NCBI RefSeq assembly: GCF_001550065.1 | Contig: NZ_LRUB01000017.1 | Coordinates: 399,786-463,785, forward strand | Direction: 5' to 3' | Source: Kordiimonas lipolytica | Lineage (GTDB): Bacteria > Pseudomonadota > Alphaproteobacteria > Sphingomonadales > Kordiimonadaceae | Length of the DNA stretch: 64,000 bases | Shown here: positions 57,857 through 64,000 of the stretch, one piece after another | How positions within the stretch are numbered: position 1 is the stretch's first letter | Layout of the letters: each line of letters starts with the position of its first letter | The notes under the pieces: model-generated | The model's database searches: none | What the model saw: the letters and a program-made list of their open reading frames with translations, nothing else | What the model was told of the DNA's origin: nothing | Program-made: the position numbers and the translations under genes

Positions 57857-59575
57857 ATGATTAGTCATCTTTGTAATGAGGATGCTGTTGCCTCCGGCGT
57901 TCCCGACCACTGGGCCGATATCGATTGGTCCCGCGTGGAAGAGAATGTCAGAAGGTTACAGGTCCGAATTGCCAAGGCAACCCGAGAGAGGAACTGGCGC
58001 AAGGTGAAAACCCTGCAACGGTTTCTGACCCGGAGCTTTTCAGGTCGCGCGCTGGCGGTCAGGAGAGTGACGGAAAACCGCGGAAAACGGACCCCCGGCG
58101 TTGACGGGGTTACGTGGTCGCGGCCTATTTTGAAACGGTGGGCGGTGGATGACCTCGGGCGGCACGGTTATAGAGCCATGCCGCTCAGGCGCGTTCACAT
58201 CCCCAAGGCCAATGGAAAGAAGCGCCCTTTGGGCATTCCGACCATGAGGGACAGAGCCATGCAGGCGCTGCACCTTCTGGCCTTGCAGCCGGTGGCGGAA
58301 ACCACGGCAGACCGGAACTCATACGGGTTCCGCGTCGGTCGCTCCACACAGGACGCTATCGAACAAGTCAAGAATCTTCTCGACAAGAACGGTAGTGCCC
58401 AGTGGATATTGGAAGCCGACATCAAAGGCTGTTTCGATGCCATAGATCATGACTGGCTGATGGAGAATGTTCCGATGGACAAGACCCTGATCCGGGAATG
58501 GTTGAAAGCAGGTGTTGTGGATATGGGTCGGCTCAAGGCCACCGAAGCAGGGACGCCGCAAGGGGGTATCATTTCCCCCACGCTCGCGAACCTCGCGCTC
58601 GATGGCTTGGAGGCTAAGCTGGTGGAGACCTTCGGGTCGATCACCATCAAGGCCAACCGGCACAAACACAACAAGGTCTCGTTCGTGCGGTATGCGGACG
58701 ACTTCATCATCACCGGCAGCTCGAAAGAGCTTCTGGAAGATGAGGTCAAACCTCTTGTGGAAAAACATCTGGCCGACCGTGGCTTGGTGCTATCTCAGGA
58801 GAAAACCCGCATCACGCATATTGACGACGGTTTCGATTTCCTCGGCTGGAACGTGCGCAAGTACAAGGGCAAATGCCTGATCCAGCCGTCGAAGAAGAAT
58901 GTGCAAGCATTCCTCGATAAATGTCGGACCCTCTTCAAAGAGAACGCGGCCGCCACGCAGCAGGGGCTGATATGGCAGATCAATCCGGTCATTCGTGGCT
59001 GGACGAACTATCACAAATCGGTCGCTGCCGGGCAGACGTTCACCTATGTGGACCATGCCCTGTGGAAACTGCAATGGCGATGGGCCAAACGGCGGCATCC
59101 AGAGAAACCGGCCAAGTGGATCATGAAGCGCTATTTCATGACCAAGGGACGGCGAAACTGGATTTTCGCGGCGAAAGACCGGAATGAGAAAACGGGTACG
59201 GACGAGGTTGTCTCTCAGCTTCTGGCTGAAGACACCAAAATCCGTCGCCATGCCAAGGTTAGGATGGATGCCAATCCATTCGATCCGGCATGGGATGCCT
59301 ATTTCGAACGGCGGCAACAGGAGAAGTTGCTGGAGAAATACCAGCACCGGAAACTGGAGCCGACGCTCATCAGGCGTCAAAGGGGTCAGTGCGCGCATTG
59401 CGGACTACCTCTGACGATTGAAGAAGAGGTGCATGTACATCATGTCATCGAACGCCAGCATGGCGGGACGGACAAGATGGACAATCTTGTGGCTCTTCAT
59501 CCGGTCTGCCATCGGCAGATACATCGTTCCGATCCTCAATCGGATGAGCCGGTCCTCACTCCGATAAGGGCTTAG
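57857..59575 (+). CDS. ltrA: Group II intron-encoded protein (reverse transcriptase, maturase, HNH endonuclease)
   Basis: The product is 572 residues. An N-terminal RT-0 region precedes reverse transcriptase blocks: 'RTPGVDGVTW', 'RRVHIPKANGKKRPLGIPTMRDRAMQ', 'ADIKGCFDAIDHDWL', 'GTPQGGIISPTLANLAL' and the catalytic YADD (279-282). The thumb/maturase X domain ('FDFLGWNVRKYKGKCLIQPSKKNV', 'IRGWTNYH') is followed by a C-terminal HNH nuclease with 'CAHCGLPL', 'VHHVIERQHGGTDKMDNLVALHPVCHRQIH'. Every functional part is present. ATG 57857 has AAGGAGG six bases upstream. The frame stays open about 199 codons before it, through intron RNA. Confidence 0.95.
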   Translation: MISHLCNEDAVASGVPDHWADIDWSRVEENVRRLQVRIAKATRERNWRKVKTLQRFLTRSFSGRALAVRRVTENRGKRTPGVDGVTWSRPILKRWAVDDLGRHGYRAMPLRRVHIPKANGKKRPLGIPTMRDRAMQALHLLALQPVAETTADRNSYGFRVGRSTQDAIEQVKNLLDKNGSAQWILEADIKGCFDAIDHDWLMENVPMDKTLIREWLKAGVVDMGRLKATEAGTPQGGIISPTLANLALDGLEAKLVETFGSITIKANRHKHNKVSFVRYADDFIITGSSKELLEDEVKPLVEKHLADRGLVLSQEKTRITHIDDGFDFLGWNVRKYKGKCLIQPSKKNVQAFLDKCRTLFKENAAATQQGLIWQINPVIRGWTNYHKSVAAGQTFTYVDHALWKLQWRWAKRRHPEKPAKWIMKRYFMTKGRRNWIFAAKDRNEKTGTDEVVSQLLAEDTKIRRHAKVRMDANPFDPAWDAYFERRQQEKLLEKYQHRKLEPTLIRRQRGQCAHCGLPLTIEEEVHVHHVIERQHGGTDKMDNLVALHPVCHRQIHRSDPQSDEPVLTPIRA

Positions 59576-59583
59576 AGAGGCTT

Positions 59584-59617
59584 GAGCCGTGTACAGGGAA
59601 ACTTGTACGCACGGTTC
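59584..59617 (+). ncRNA. Group II intron domain V
   Basis: This 34-base hairpin starts GAGCCGTGTAC and ends GTACGCACGGTTC with a GGGAAAC loop region. It contains the catalytic AGC triad and the expected internal bulge. Domain VI follows at about 59619-59655. Confidence 0.9.
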
Positions 59618-59662
59618 TTAGGGGGGGATGGAGCAGCAATGCTCTGTCCCTACCCGGTTTAA

Positions 59663-59694
59663 AAAGGCCGTCCCTTTCGGGGCGGCCTTTTTTG
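59663..59694 (+). terminator. Rho-independent terminator after the intron
   Basis: AAAGGCCGTCCC pairs with GGGGCGGCCTTT around TTTC, followed by TTT. It may be the terminator of the locus that the intron invaded. Confidence 0.85.
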
Positions 59695-59776
59695 TTGCGC
59701 TGGATGTCGCTCTGGCGACGTCGGTGCCTGTTTTGGCTGTCTGCCCAATCCAGTAACCGGGGCTTTCCTGTTGCCC

Positions 59777-59809
59777 AAAAAAAGAGGAGAGAGCCGGAGC
59801 TCCCTCCTC
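59777..59809 (-). terminator. Rho-independent terminator of the RTX gene
   Basis: On the minus strand GAGGAGGGAGC pairs with GCTCTCTCCTC, followed by seven T. It lies about 20 bases past the RTX stop codon. Confidence 0.85.
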
Positions 59810-59830
59810 AGCCTAGTGACCGCGCTGTAG

Positions 59831-62020
59831 CTAGAGGTCGATCGAGGCGGACTGGAGATCAGACAGACCCAGCCCTACCAGGAATACAGAGGAGCCGTCC
59901 CCAGTATCGATCAACACACCTGCTTCCCCATTCACGGTCGTCTCCTGACTGGCAGCCAGAACATCATTAACTGATGTGAAGTCCGTATTGGTATTGACCA
60001 GGTAAAGGGTATCGAGCGCGGTGTCGAAATCGTCCACAACATCATTGCCGTGATTGTTGCCGAAGAAGAAGGTGTCCGCACCATCACCGCCGATCAGCAG
60101 GTCATTGCCAGCGCCGCCGAACAGTTGGTCGATGCCGTCACCGCCGTCAACCGTGTCATCACCGGCCCCGCCAAAGAGCGTGTCGTTGCCGTCGTCGCCG
60201 CTGATGTCGTCATTACCGTTTGACGCGAAGATATTATCGTCGCCGTCACCGCCTTCGATTTCATCTTCACCGTCATCCTTGCCGGCATAGACAACATCGT
60301 TGCCGCCGCCAGAGACGATCCGGTCGTCGCCGTCGCCGCCGCCGATCACATCGTCGCCGTTGGCACCGTAAACCTGGTCGTCGCCGCTGCCTGACCAAAG
60401 ACTGTTGCTGGCGCCGCCGTTGGTGTTTGCCTCACCGTCGTCGAACAGACCGTCACCATCAGCATCGTGCCAGCTGCCGGCTATGACCACATCGTCACCG
60501 TCGCCGCCGTAGATTGTGTCATCGCCATCGTCGCCGATACCGTCGTTGTTGAAGTCATCGCCGACAAGGAAGTCGTTGCCTGCGCCGCCGCCAACAATAT
60601 CGTTGCCGCTGCCGCCTGCGAAGCTGTCGTCGTCATCATCGTCAGCGCCGGCGAAGATTTCATCGTCGTCGTCGCCTCCGTCGATTGTGTCCTTGCCTGA
60701 CCCGCCGGTCATGAAGTCATTGCCGCCGTTGCCCTTGAGGTTGTCGTTGCCGTTACCGCCCTTGACGCGCTGTGCGGAATCGTCGCCCTCGTGGTCGTCA
60801 TCCTCGTCGCCACCCTCAAAGTCGTCGTCGTCCAGCTCATTATCGTCGTCGTCAAACTCGAAATATTCCGCGGACAGGTCTTCCAGGTTGGTGTTCTGAA
60901 GTGTCAGCGTTTCACCGTTGCCCAACTGAATGACCACGCTTGAGCCGACCTGGCTTGATGCAGCCAGCATTTCTTCGAAGCTGCCGAAGGCGTCGCAGTC
61001 ATCAAGGTCGATCCGGTCGCCTTCGGCGCCGTTGAAATCGGTCAACACGTCGGATGAGTTCGAGTCGAATTCAAACTCGTCGGCACCTGCGCCGCCCGTT
61101 ACCGTATCATCGCCGTCGCCACCGTCGATTTCATCATCGCCGTTGCCGCCAGACAGGATATCGGCGCCGTCGCCGCCCTTGATCTCATCGTCGTTGTCAC
61201 CGCCGTCGAGGACGTCGGCGCCGTTACCGCCTTTGATTTCGTCTTCGCCAGCACCGCCTGAAATGGTGTCGTTGCCGTTTTCACCCTTCAGTTCGTCATG
61301 GCCTTCGCCGCCGATCAACTTGTCATTGCCGTCGCCGCCCTTGATTTCATCATCGCCAAGGCCGCCGTCCAGCGTGTCGTCGCCGTCGAAGCCCCGCTGT
61401 TCATCATCGTCGTCAGAGCCAAGGATGTCGTCGTCATCTTCGTCGTCGTCCTCGTCCTCGTCCTCTTCATCTTCATCGTCTTCTTCGTCTTCCTCATCGC
61501 CTTCCTCGTCGTCGGAAGCATCGTCGTCGTCGATTTCGTCTTCAGAGTCCTCATCGTCTTCTTCGTCTTCAGAGTCGTCCGCATCTTCGGCGTCATCATC
61601 TTCTTCATCAGCAACGTCAGCAGCGGCAAAGCGGAAGGAAGAAGCATCAAGATCAGAGAGGGAAGCACCCTGGAGCGTCAGCGTGTCGCCGCCTGGCAGG
61701 GCGATAACCACGCCGCCGCCAGAGTCGCTGGAAATGGCCAGCAGATCATCAATGGAATTAATGGTTTCATATTTGCGGAGGTCGACAACATCGCCCTCGC
61801 CGGGGTTGAAATCGGTAACGACATCATTACCGCCTCCCCGGATTTTGAAGCGGTCGGCACCGCTGCCGCCAGTGAGGGTGTCGCTGCCGGAGCCGTCTTC
61901 CAGTTCATCGTTTCCTGCGCCACCCATCAGCACGTCGTTACCAGCCAGGCCTTCCAACTCATCATTGTTGGCGGTGCCTGTCAGCGTATCGTTGCCGCTT
62001 GTTCCAATAAAATCTGTCAT
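59831..62020 (-). CDS. Highly acidic RTX (hemolysin-type Ca2+-binding) protein
   Basis: The product is 729 residues and extremely acidic. Nonapeptide RTX repeats (G-G-x-G-x-D-x-hydrophobic-x) occupy about 10-60, 210-310 and 415-660. Three related ~65-residue modules (about 65-130, 325-390, 665-729) share D-F-x-x-x-x-x-D, an L-A-x-S run and a closing L-x-x-L-x-x-L-x-x-S segment. A continuous Asp/Glu tract fills 135-206 and a shorter one about 390-412. EF-hand-like DADGDG occurs once. There is no N-terminal signal peptide; a C-terminal type I secretion signal is likely, as for RTX proteins. Its promoter carries the ECF motif shared with the sigma gene. ATG 62020 follows CTGGAGAACGG. No catalytic domain is recognised. 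Confidence 0.9.
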   Translation of the reverse strand: MTDFIGTSGNDTLTGTANNDELEGLAGNDVLMGGAGNDELEDGSGSDTLTGGSGADRFKIRGGGNDVVTDFNPGEGDVVDLRKYETINSIDDLLAISSDSGGGVVIALPGGDTLTLQGASLSDLDASSFRFAAADVADEEDDDAEDADDSEDEEDDEDSEDEIDDDDASDDEEGDEEDEEDDEDEEDEDEDDDEDDDDILGSDDDDEQRGFDGDDTLDGGLGDDEIKGGDGNDKLIGGEGHDELKGENGNDTISGGAGEDEIKGGNGADVLDGGDNDDEIKGGDGADILSGGNGDDEIDGGDGDDTVTGGAGADEFEFDSNSSDVLTDFNGAEGDRIDLDDCDAFGSFEEMLAASSQVGSSVVIQLGNGETLTLQNTNLEDLSAEYFEFDDDDNELDDDDFEGGDEDDDHEGDDSAQRVKGGNGNDNLKGNGGNDFMTGGSGKDTIDGGDDDDEIFAGADDDDDDSFAGGSGNDIVGGGAGNDFLVGDDFNNDGIGDDGDDTIYGGDGDDVVIAGSWHDADGDGLFDDGEANTNGGASNSLWSGSGDDQVYGANGDDVIGGGDGDDRIVSGGGNDVVYAGKDDGEDEIEGGDGDDNIFASNGNDDISGDDGNDTLFGGAGDDTVDGGDGIDQLFGGAGNDLLIGGDGADTFFFGNNHGNDVVDDFDTALDTLYLVNTNTDFTSVNDVLAASQETTVNGEAGVLIDTGDGSSVFLVGLGLSDLQSASIDL

Positions 62021-62060
62021 GTCCGTTCTCCAGATGAAAAAATCAATGCGTTATCTGGTT

Positions 62061-62086
62061 AACGGGATAGGAGGAGGGTTTATTCC
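62061..62086 (-). promoter_or_regulatory. ECF-type promoter of the RTX gene
   Basis: On the minus strand GGAAT (62086-62082), 17 bases, CGTT (62064-62061). The extended -35 GGAATAAA is identical to the two other sites at 63537 and 63651. The start codon lies 41 bases downstream. Confidence 0.75.
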
Positions 62087-62158
62087 ATTGAAATGAATAT
62101 TTTTTTGGAAAAACTGAAAAAGCTTAGAAAATTCAGGGTTTTGAAGCCCCTGAAGGCC

Positions 62159-62962
62159 TCAATCCCAGTTGCCAGTGATGGCTTTTTCTTCGTCGCTCTG
62201 GCTAAGGGCGTCGCCTTCCATCATGGACATGATCATGCTGCCGATGGGGTCGGTTGTGGCATCAGATGCAGTGACGAACATCCCATCGTTTGCAGGGGCG
62301 ACTGCATCTGTCGCGACCACGGCCTTGATGCGCCAGCCACCGTTCTTTCTGCAGGCGATGCCATGTTGCGCGCTATTTGGCGCAGCGGTTGAAAACTCCC
62401 GGCAGAATGTCCCATCCGCAGTGCGGAAAGTGGTCAGGGGCATTGCTGCTGCCTGATCTTCAGAGCCGAAACGGACGGCCTGATGGCTGGCCGAGCTTTC
62501 AAGCGCTTGATAAAGCGGCGACTGGGGGCTTACCTGGCCCATGGCATAGTCGGTGATGCCACTGCTTTGTGGCATGCCGCCTGTGGACGTGAGGTTCCCG
62601 GCGCCAAAGCCGATGAACAAGGCGACCGAAGCCGCAATGGCCTGCGGCACGAACGGACGCTTCCAGAAAGACCTTGAGGCCTGCTCCGGTTGTTTCAGCG
62701 TAACCAGATTGTCAGGTCTTTCGGTTTTCTGATGTGCCAGCTTGCGTGCCAGATCATCAACAAGCGCCATCGTGTCCGGGCGGGCTGCCCGCTTCGGGGT
62801 GCCTGCCAGGCTGTCAGCGAGAAGGGCATCGGCTGCTCGCATTTTGTCAAGCTGGTCCCGCAGGGCAGGGGAACGCGCCAGCTCGTCTTCGATTGCCCTG
62901 GACTTGGTCGGCGAAAGTTCGCCGTCCATGTAGGCCATCAGGTCTGTATCTTCAATCTTCAT
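62159..62962 (-). CDS. Membrane anti-sigma factor of the ECF pair
   Basis: The product is 267 residues. The N-terminal 'EDTDLMAYMDGELSPTKSRAIEDELARSPALRDQ' is the anti-sigma domain layout (about 1-90) but lacks the zinc Cys/His motif. One transmembrane helix (about 115-135, 'AIAASVALFIGFGAG') separates it from a periplasmic region of ~130 residues with two cysteines ('TFCREFS', 'GIACRKNGGW'). It should hold the sigma factor inactive until an envelope signal arrives. It starts one base after the sigma gene's stop (TAAcATG). Confidence 0.85.
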   Translation of the reverse strand: MKIEDTDLMAYMDGELSPTKSRAIEDELARSPALRDQLDKMRAADALLADSLAGTPKRAARPDTMALVDDLARKLAHQKTERPDNLVTLKQPEQASRSFWKRPFVPQAIAASVALFIGFGAGNLTSTGGMPQSSGITDYAMGQVSPQSPLYQALESSASHQAVRFGSEDQAAAMPLTTFRTADGTFCREFSTAAPNSAQHGIACRKNGGWRIKAVVATDAVAPANDGMFVTASDATTDPIGSMIMSMMEGDALSQSDEEKAITGNWD

Positions 62963-62963
62963 G

Positions 62964-63515
62964 TTATCTCTCCCGTCCTCTACCGAACGGCACCACGTTC
63001 TCGTTTTGCTGACGCGCTTTTGCGGACAGCTCCGTGAGTTTGGACCGGGCCCTGGCTAGCCTGCTCATTACCGTACCGACAGGTAGCGACAATTGATCCG
63101 CCGCTTCCCTGTATGAATATCCTTCAACAACAACCAGCAGCAGGATTTCCCGGTGGTCCTCCTGCATCTGCGACAGAAGGGTTCCCAGTTCGGAAAGCCC
63201 GACCGCTGCTGTGGCTTGATTTTCTCCATCGATCCAGGGCTCATCCTTCGGGTTTTCCGGTTTGTCGGTTTCGCCGCGGACCTTCCGGGATCTGATTTCA
63301 TCCAGCCAAAGGTTCTTTGCTATGCGAAAAAGCCATCTATCCAGATCGGTTCCCTGTGTGAACTGATCGAACTTGGTGAGGGCTCTTTCGATCGTTGAAT
63401 GCAGCAGGTCTTCACCGTCATGAAGTGTCCCTGTCAGTGAGACCGCATAACGCCTCAGCCTTGGCAGCAGAGCCACCAATTCTTCACGCCATTCGTTGGC
63501 AGGGTCATGTTTCAT
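62964..63515 (-). CDS. ECF RNA polymerase sigma factor
   Basis: The product is 183 residues from ATG 63515. Sigma region 2 ('LPRLRRYAVSLTGTLHDGEDLLHSTIERALTKFDQF', 'RWLFRIAKNLWLDEIRSRK') and region 4 ('QMQEDHREILLLVVVEGYSYREAADQLSLPVGTVMSRLARARSKL') are clear, with no region 1 or 3. ATG 63515 is favoured because the putative promoter CGTT at 63537-63540 would place the transcript start near 63530, ruling out the TTG at 63548. ATG 63527 remains possible but nearly leaderless. It probably drives its own gene and both acidic-protein genes. Confidence 0.92.
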   Translation of the reverse strand: MKHDPANEWREELVALLPRLRRYAVSLTGTLHDGEDLLHSTIERALTKFDQFTQGTDLDRWLFRIAKNLWLDEIRSRKVRGETDKPENPKDEPWIDGENQATAAVGLSELGTLLSQMQEDHREILLLVVVEGYSYREAADQLSLPVGTVMSRLARARSKLTELSAKARQQNENVVPFGRGRER

Positions 63516-63536
63516 AACTGCGTTCATCACCTTGGT

Positions 63537-63562
63537 AACGGTAAGCAAGCGGAGTTTATTCC
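63537..63562 (-). promoter_or_regulatory. ECF-type autoregulatory promoter of the sigma gene
   Basis: On the minus strand GGAAT (63562-63558), 17 bases, CGTT (63540-63537), extended to GGGAATAAA. It has the same spacing and -35 octamer as the sites upstream of the RTX gene and of the gene at 63762. Confidence 0.75.
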
Positions 63563-63650
63563 CACTTTTTTAATTTTTTTCAATTTATTATGGCACAGAA
63601 AGCGGTTTCCTGCGCGTGTGAGTGTTAATCGGGGTTTATCTACTCAGTAG

Positions 63651-63676
63651 GGAATAAAATTGTGTGCTTACGCGTT
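63651..63676 (+). promoter_or_regulatory. ECF-type promoter of the acidic protein gene at the window edge
   Basis: GGAAT (63651-63655), 17 bases, CGTT (63673-63676), extended to GGGAATAAA. It is in divergent position to the sigma promoter. The transcript would start near 63683, giving a leader of about 80 bases. Confidence 0.75.
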
Positions 63677-63761
63677 TTCTTAATAGAATGGCGTTAAACG
63701 TCACCTGATACAGCGCGTTTGCGCTGTAAATTCGGCCCCCAAACACCTGGAGAACGGGATA

Positions 63762-64000
63762 ATGAATTATAGGCACCTGACATTGCTGTGCGGCTTTAGC
63801 GCGCTTGTTGTGTCACAGGTGGCTTTTGCCTTCCCCGATGTCTCCCAGATACCTGACGCGCGCCCTTCTGGGCGTACTTCCGCATATGTGGAAAGTGCCT
63901 TGTTCGCTTACTTCGGCCCTGAAGAGGATGAAGCGGAAGACCAGGCTGAAGATGAAGCCGAGGAAGAGGCCGAAGAGGAAGCTGAAGCACAAGCGGAAGC
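63762..64000 (+). CDS. Secreted Glu/Ala-rich acidic protein (3' end outside window)
   Basis: The frame runs from ATG 63762 to the window edge without a stop, 79 codons so far. GGAGAACGGG precedes the ATG. A signal peptide ('LTLLCGFSALVVSQVAFA') ends near residue 23. The mature part begins 'FPDVSQIPDARPSG' and from about residue 51 becomes almost entirely Glu, Ala, Asp and Gln (EEDEAEDQAEDEAEEEAEEE), likely helical or disordered. No domain can be named from this part. Its ECF-type promoter places it in the same regulon as the RTX protein. Confidence 0.8.
   Translation, partial: MNYRHLTLLCGFSALVVSQVAFAFPDVSQIPDARPSGRTSAYVESALFAYFGPEEDEAEDQAEDEAEEEAEEEAEAQAE

Larger units (their letters stand above)
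57142..59660 (+). mobile_element. Group II intron with reverse transcriptase/maturase
   Basis: The element is about 2.5 kb, the usual size. The 5' end is placed at a GTGCG (57142), fitting the GUGYG rule. Domain I features follow, including GGGTAAACCC-like and AAACCGTAAGGAATGCTGATG segments. The maturase gene lies in domain IV. A perfect 34-base domain V (59584-59617) and a domain VI hairpin with a bulged A (59652) end the element near 59660. Domains and the reading frame look intact, so it may still be mobile. The exact ends are approximate. Confidence 0.8.

Noticed and set aside
56408..59660. Integrative element using tRNA-Ser as attachment site
   Set aside because: No integrase and no exact repeat of the tRNA end; the only similar sequence is part of an intron hairpin.
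59900..61980. Dense short repeats that could look like a CRISPR or satellite array
   Set aside because: The repeats are in codon phase and encode RTX nonapeptides; spacers and exact repeat units are lacking.
60930..62096. Ser/Pro-rich plus-strand frame opposite the RTX gene
   Set aside because: It is the complement of the Asp/Glu/Gly codons of the RTX gene; low complexity explains the lack of stops.
62143..62160. Weak hairpin at the anti-sigma stop as a terminator
   Set aside because: Six-pair stem with a wobble and only a short, broken T stretch; readthrough into the RTX gene cannot be excluded.

Overview
The window is a GC-rich bacterial chromosome segment. It is most likely from a free-living, probably marine alphaproteobacterium of Kordiimonas-like type, but no 16S or other decisive marker is present, so the placement is an inference. 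Supporting signs are the divergent purD/xseA pair, the pmbA-inositol monophosphatase pair, an alphaproteobacterial-style PAS protein, frequent GTG/TTG starts and many lipoprotein or periplasmic enzymes. I count about 48 protein genes (the first and last cut by the window edges), one tRNA and one group II intron, and there is no prophage or CRISPR array. Layout: 1-5.4 kb holds an MscS tail, an M13 lipoprotein peptidase, two tandem paralogous small proteins of unknown function, a periplasmic MBL hydrolase and a Sel1 lipoprotein. 5.4-8.9 kb is a glutaryl-CoA module (LysR regulator, GcdH, CaiB-type CoA-transferase). 8.9-16.1 kb holds a nitrilase coupled to a lipoprotein subtilase autotransporter, a secreted YHS/VOC pair, a small K+-channel-like protein with a zinc ribbon, and gamma-glutamyltransferase. 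16.1-25.1 kb carries two divergent envelope transport systems, an RND pump with its adaptor and a three-gene ABC exporter, separated by a region with three palindromic operator-like sites. 25.2-43.6 kb is mostly core or housekeeping: two orphan histidine kinases, purD, xseA, an M23 peptidase, a TorF-like porin, CysQ-like phosphatase, pmbA, dienelactone hydrolase, U32 protein, a TIR-TM-TPR protein, ubiD and a sterol-desaturase-family enzyme. 43.7-53.3 kb has a Crp/Fnr regulator and the histidine utilisation locus: hutI on the minus strand, then hutF-hutC-hutU-hutH-hutG on the plus strand. Together these cover histidine to urocanate, imidazolonepropionate, formiminoglutamate, N-formylglutamate and glutamate plus formate. 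A perfect HutC-type palindrome lies in the divergent promoter. The hutI end has been rearranged: a decayed second copy of its 3' end sits 1.4 kb away, beyond an unrecognised secreted-protein gene. 53.3-59.7 kb holds small methyltransferase, VOC, PAS and M20 peptidase genes, tRNA-Ser(GCU) and a full-length group II intron with an HNH-bearing reverse transcriptase/maturase. 59.8-64 kb is the most interesting region. It encodes an ECF sigma factor and its membrane anti-sigma factor, flanked by a very acidic RTX-type calcium-binding protein and by a second secreted acidic protein that runs off the window. Three sites with the same pattern, GGAATAAA-N14-CGTT (equivalently GGAAT-N17-CGTT), lie just upstream of the sigma gene, the RTX gene and the edge gene. 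This points to one self-regulated ECF regulon devoted to exported polyanionic proteins.
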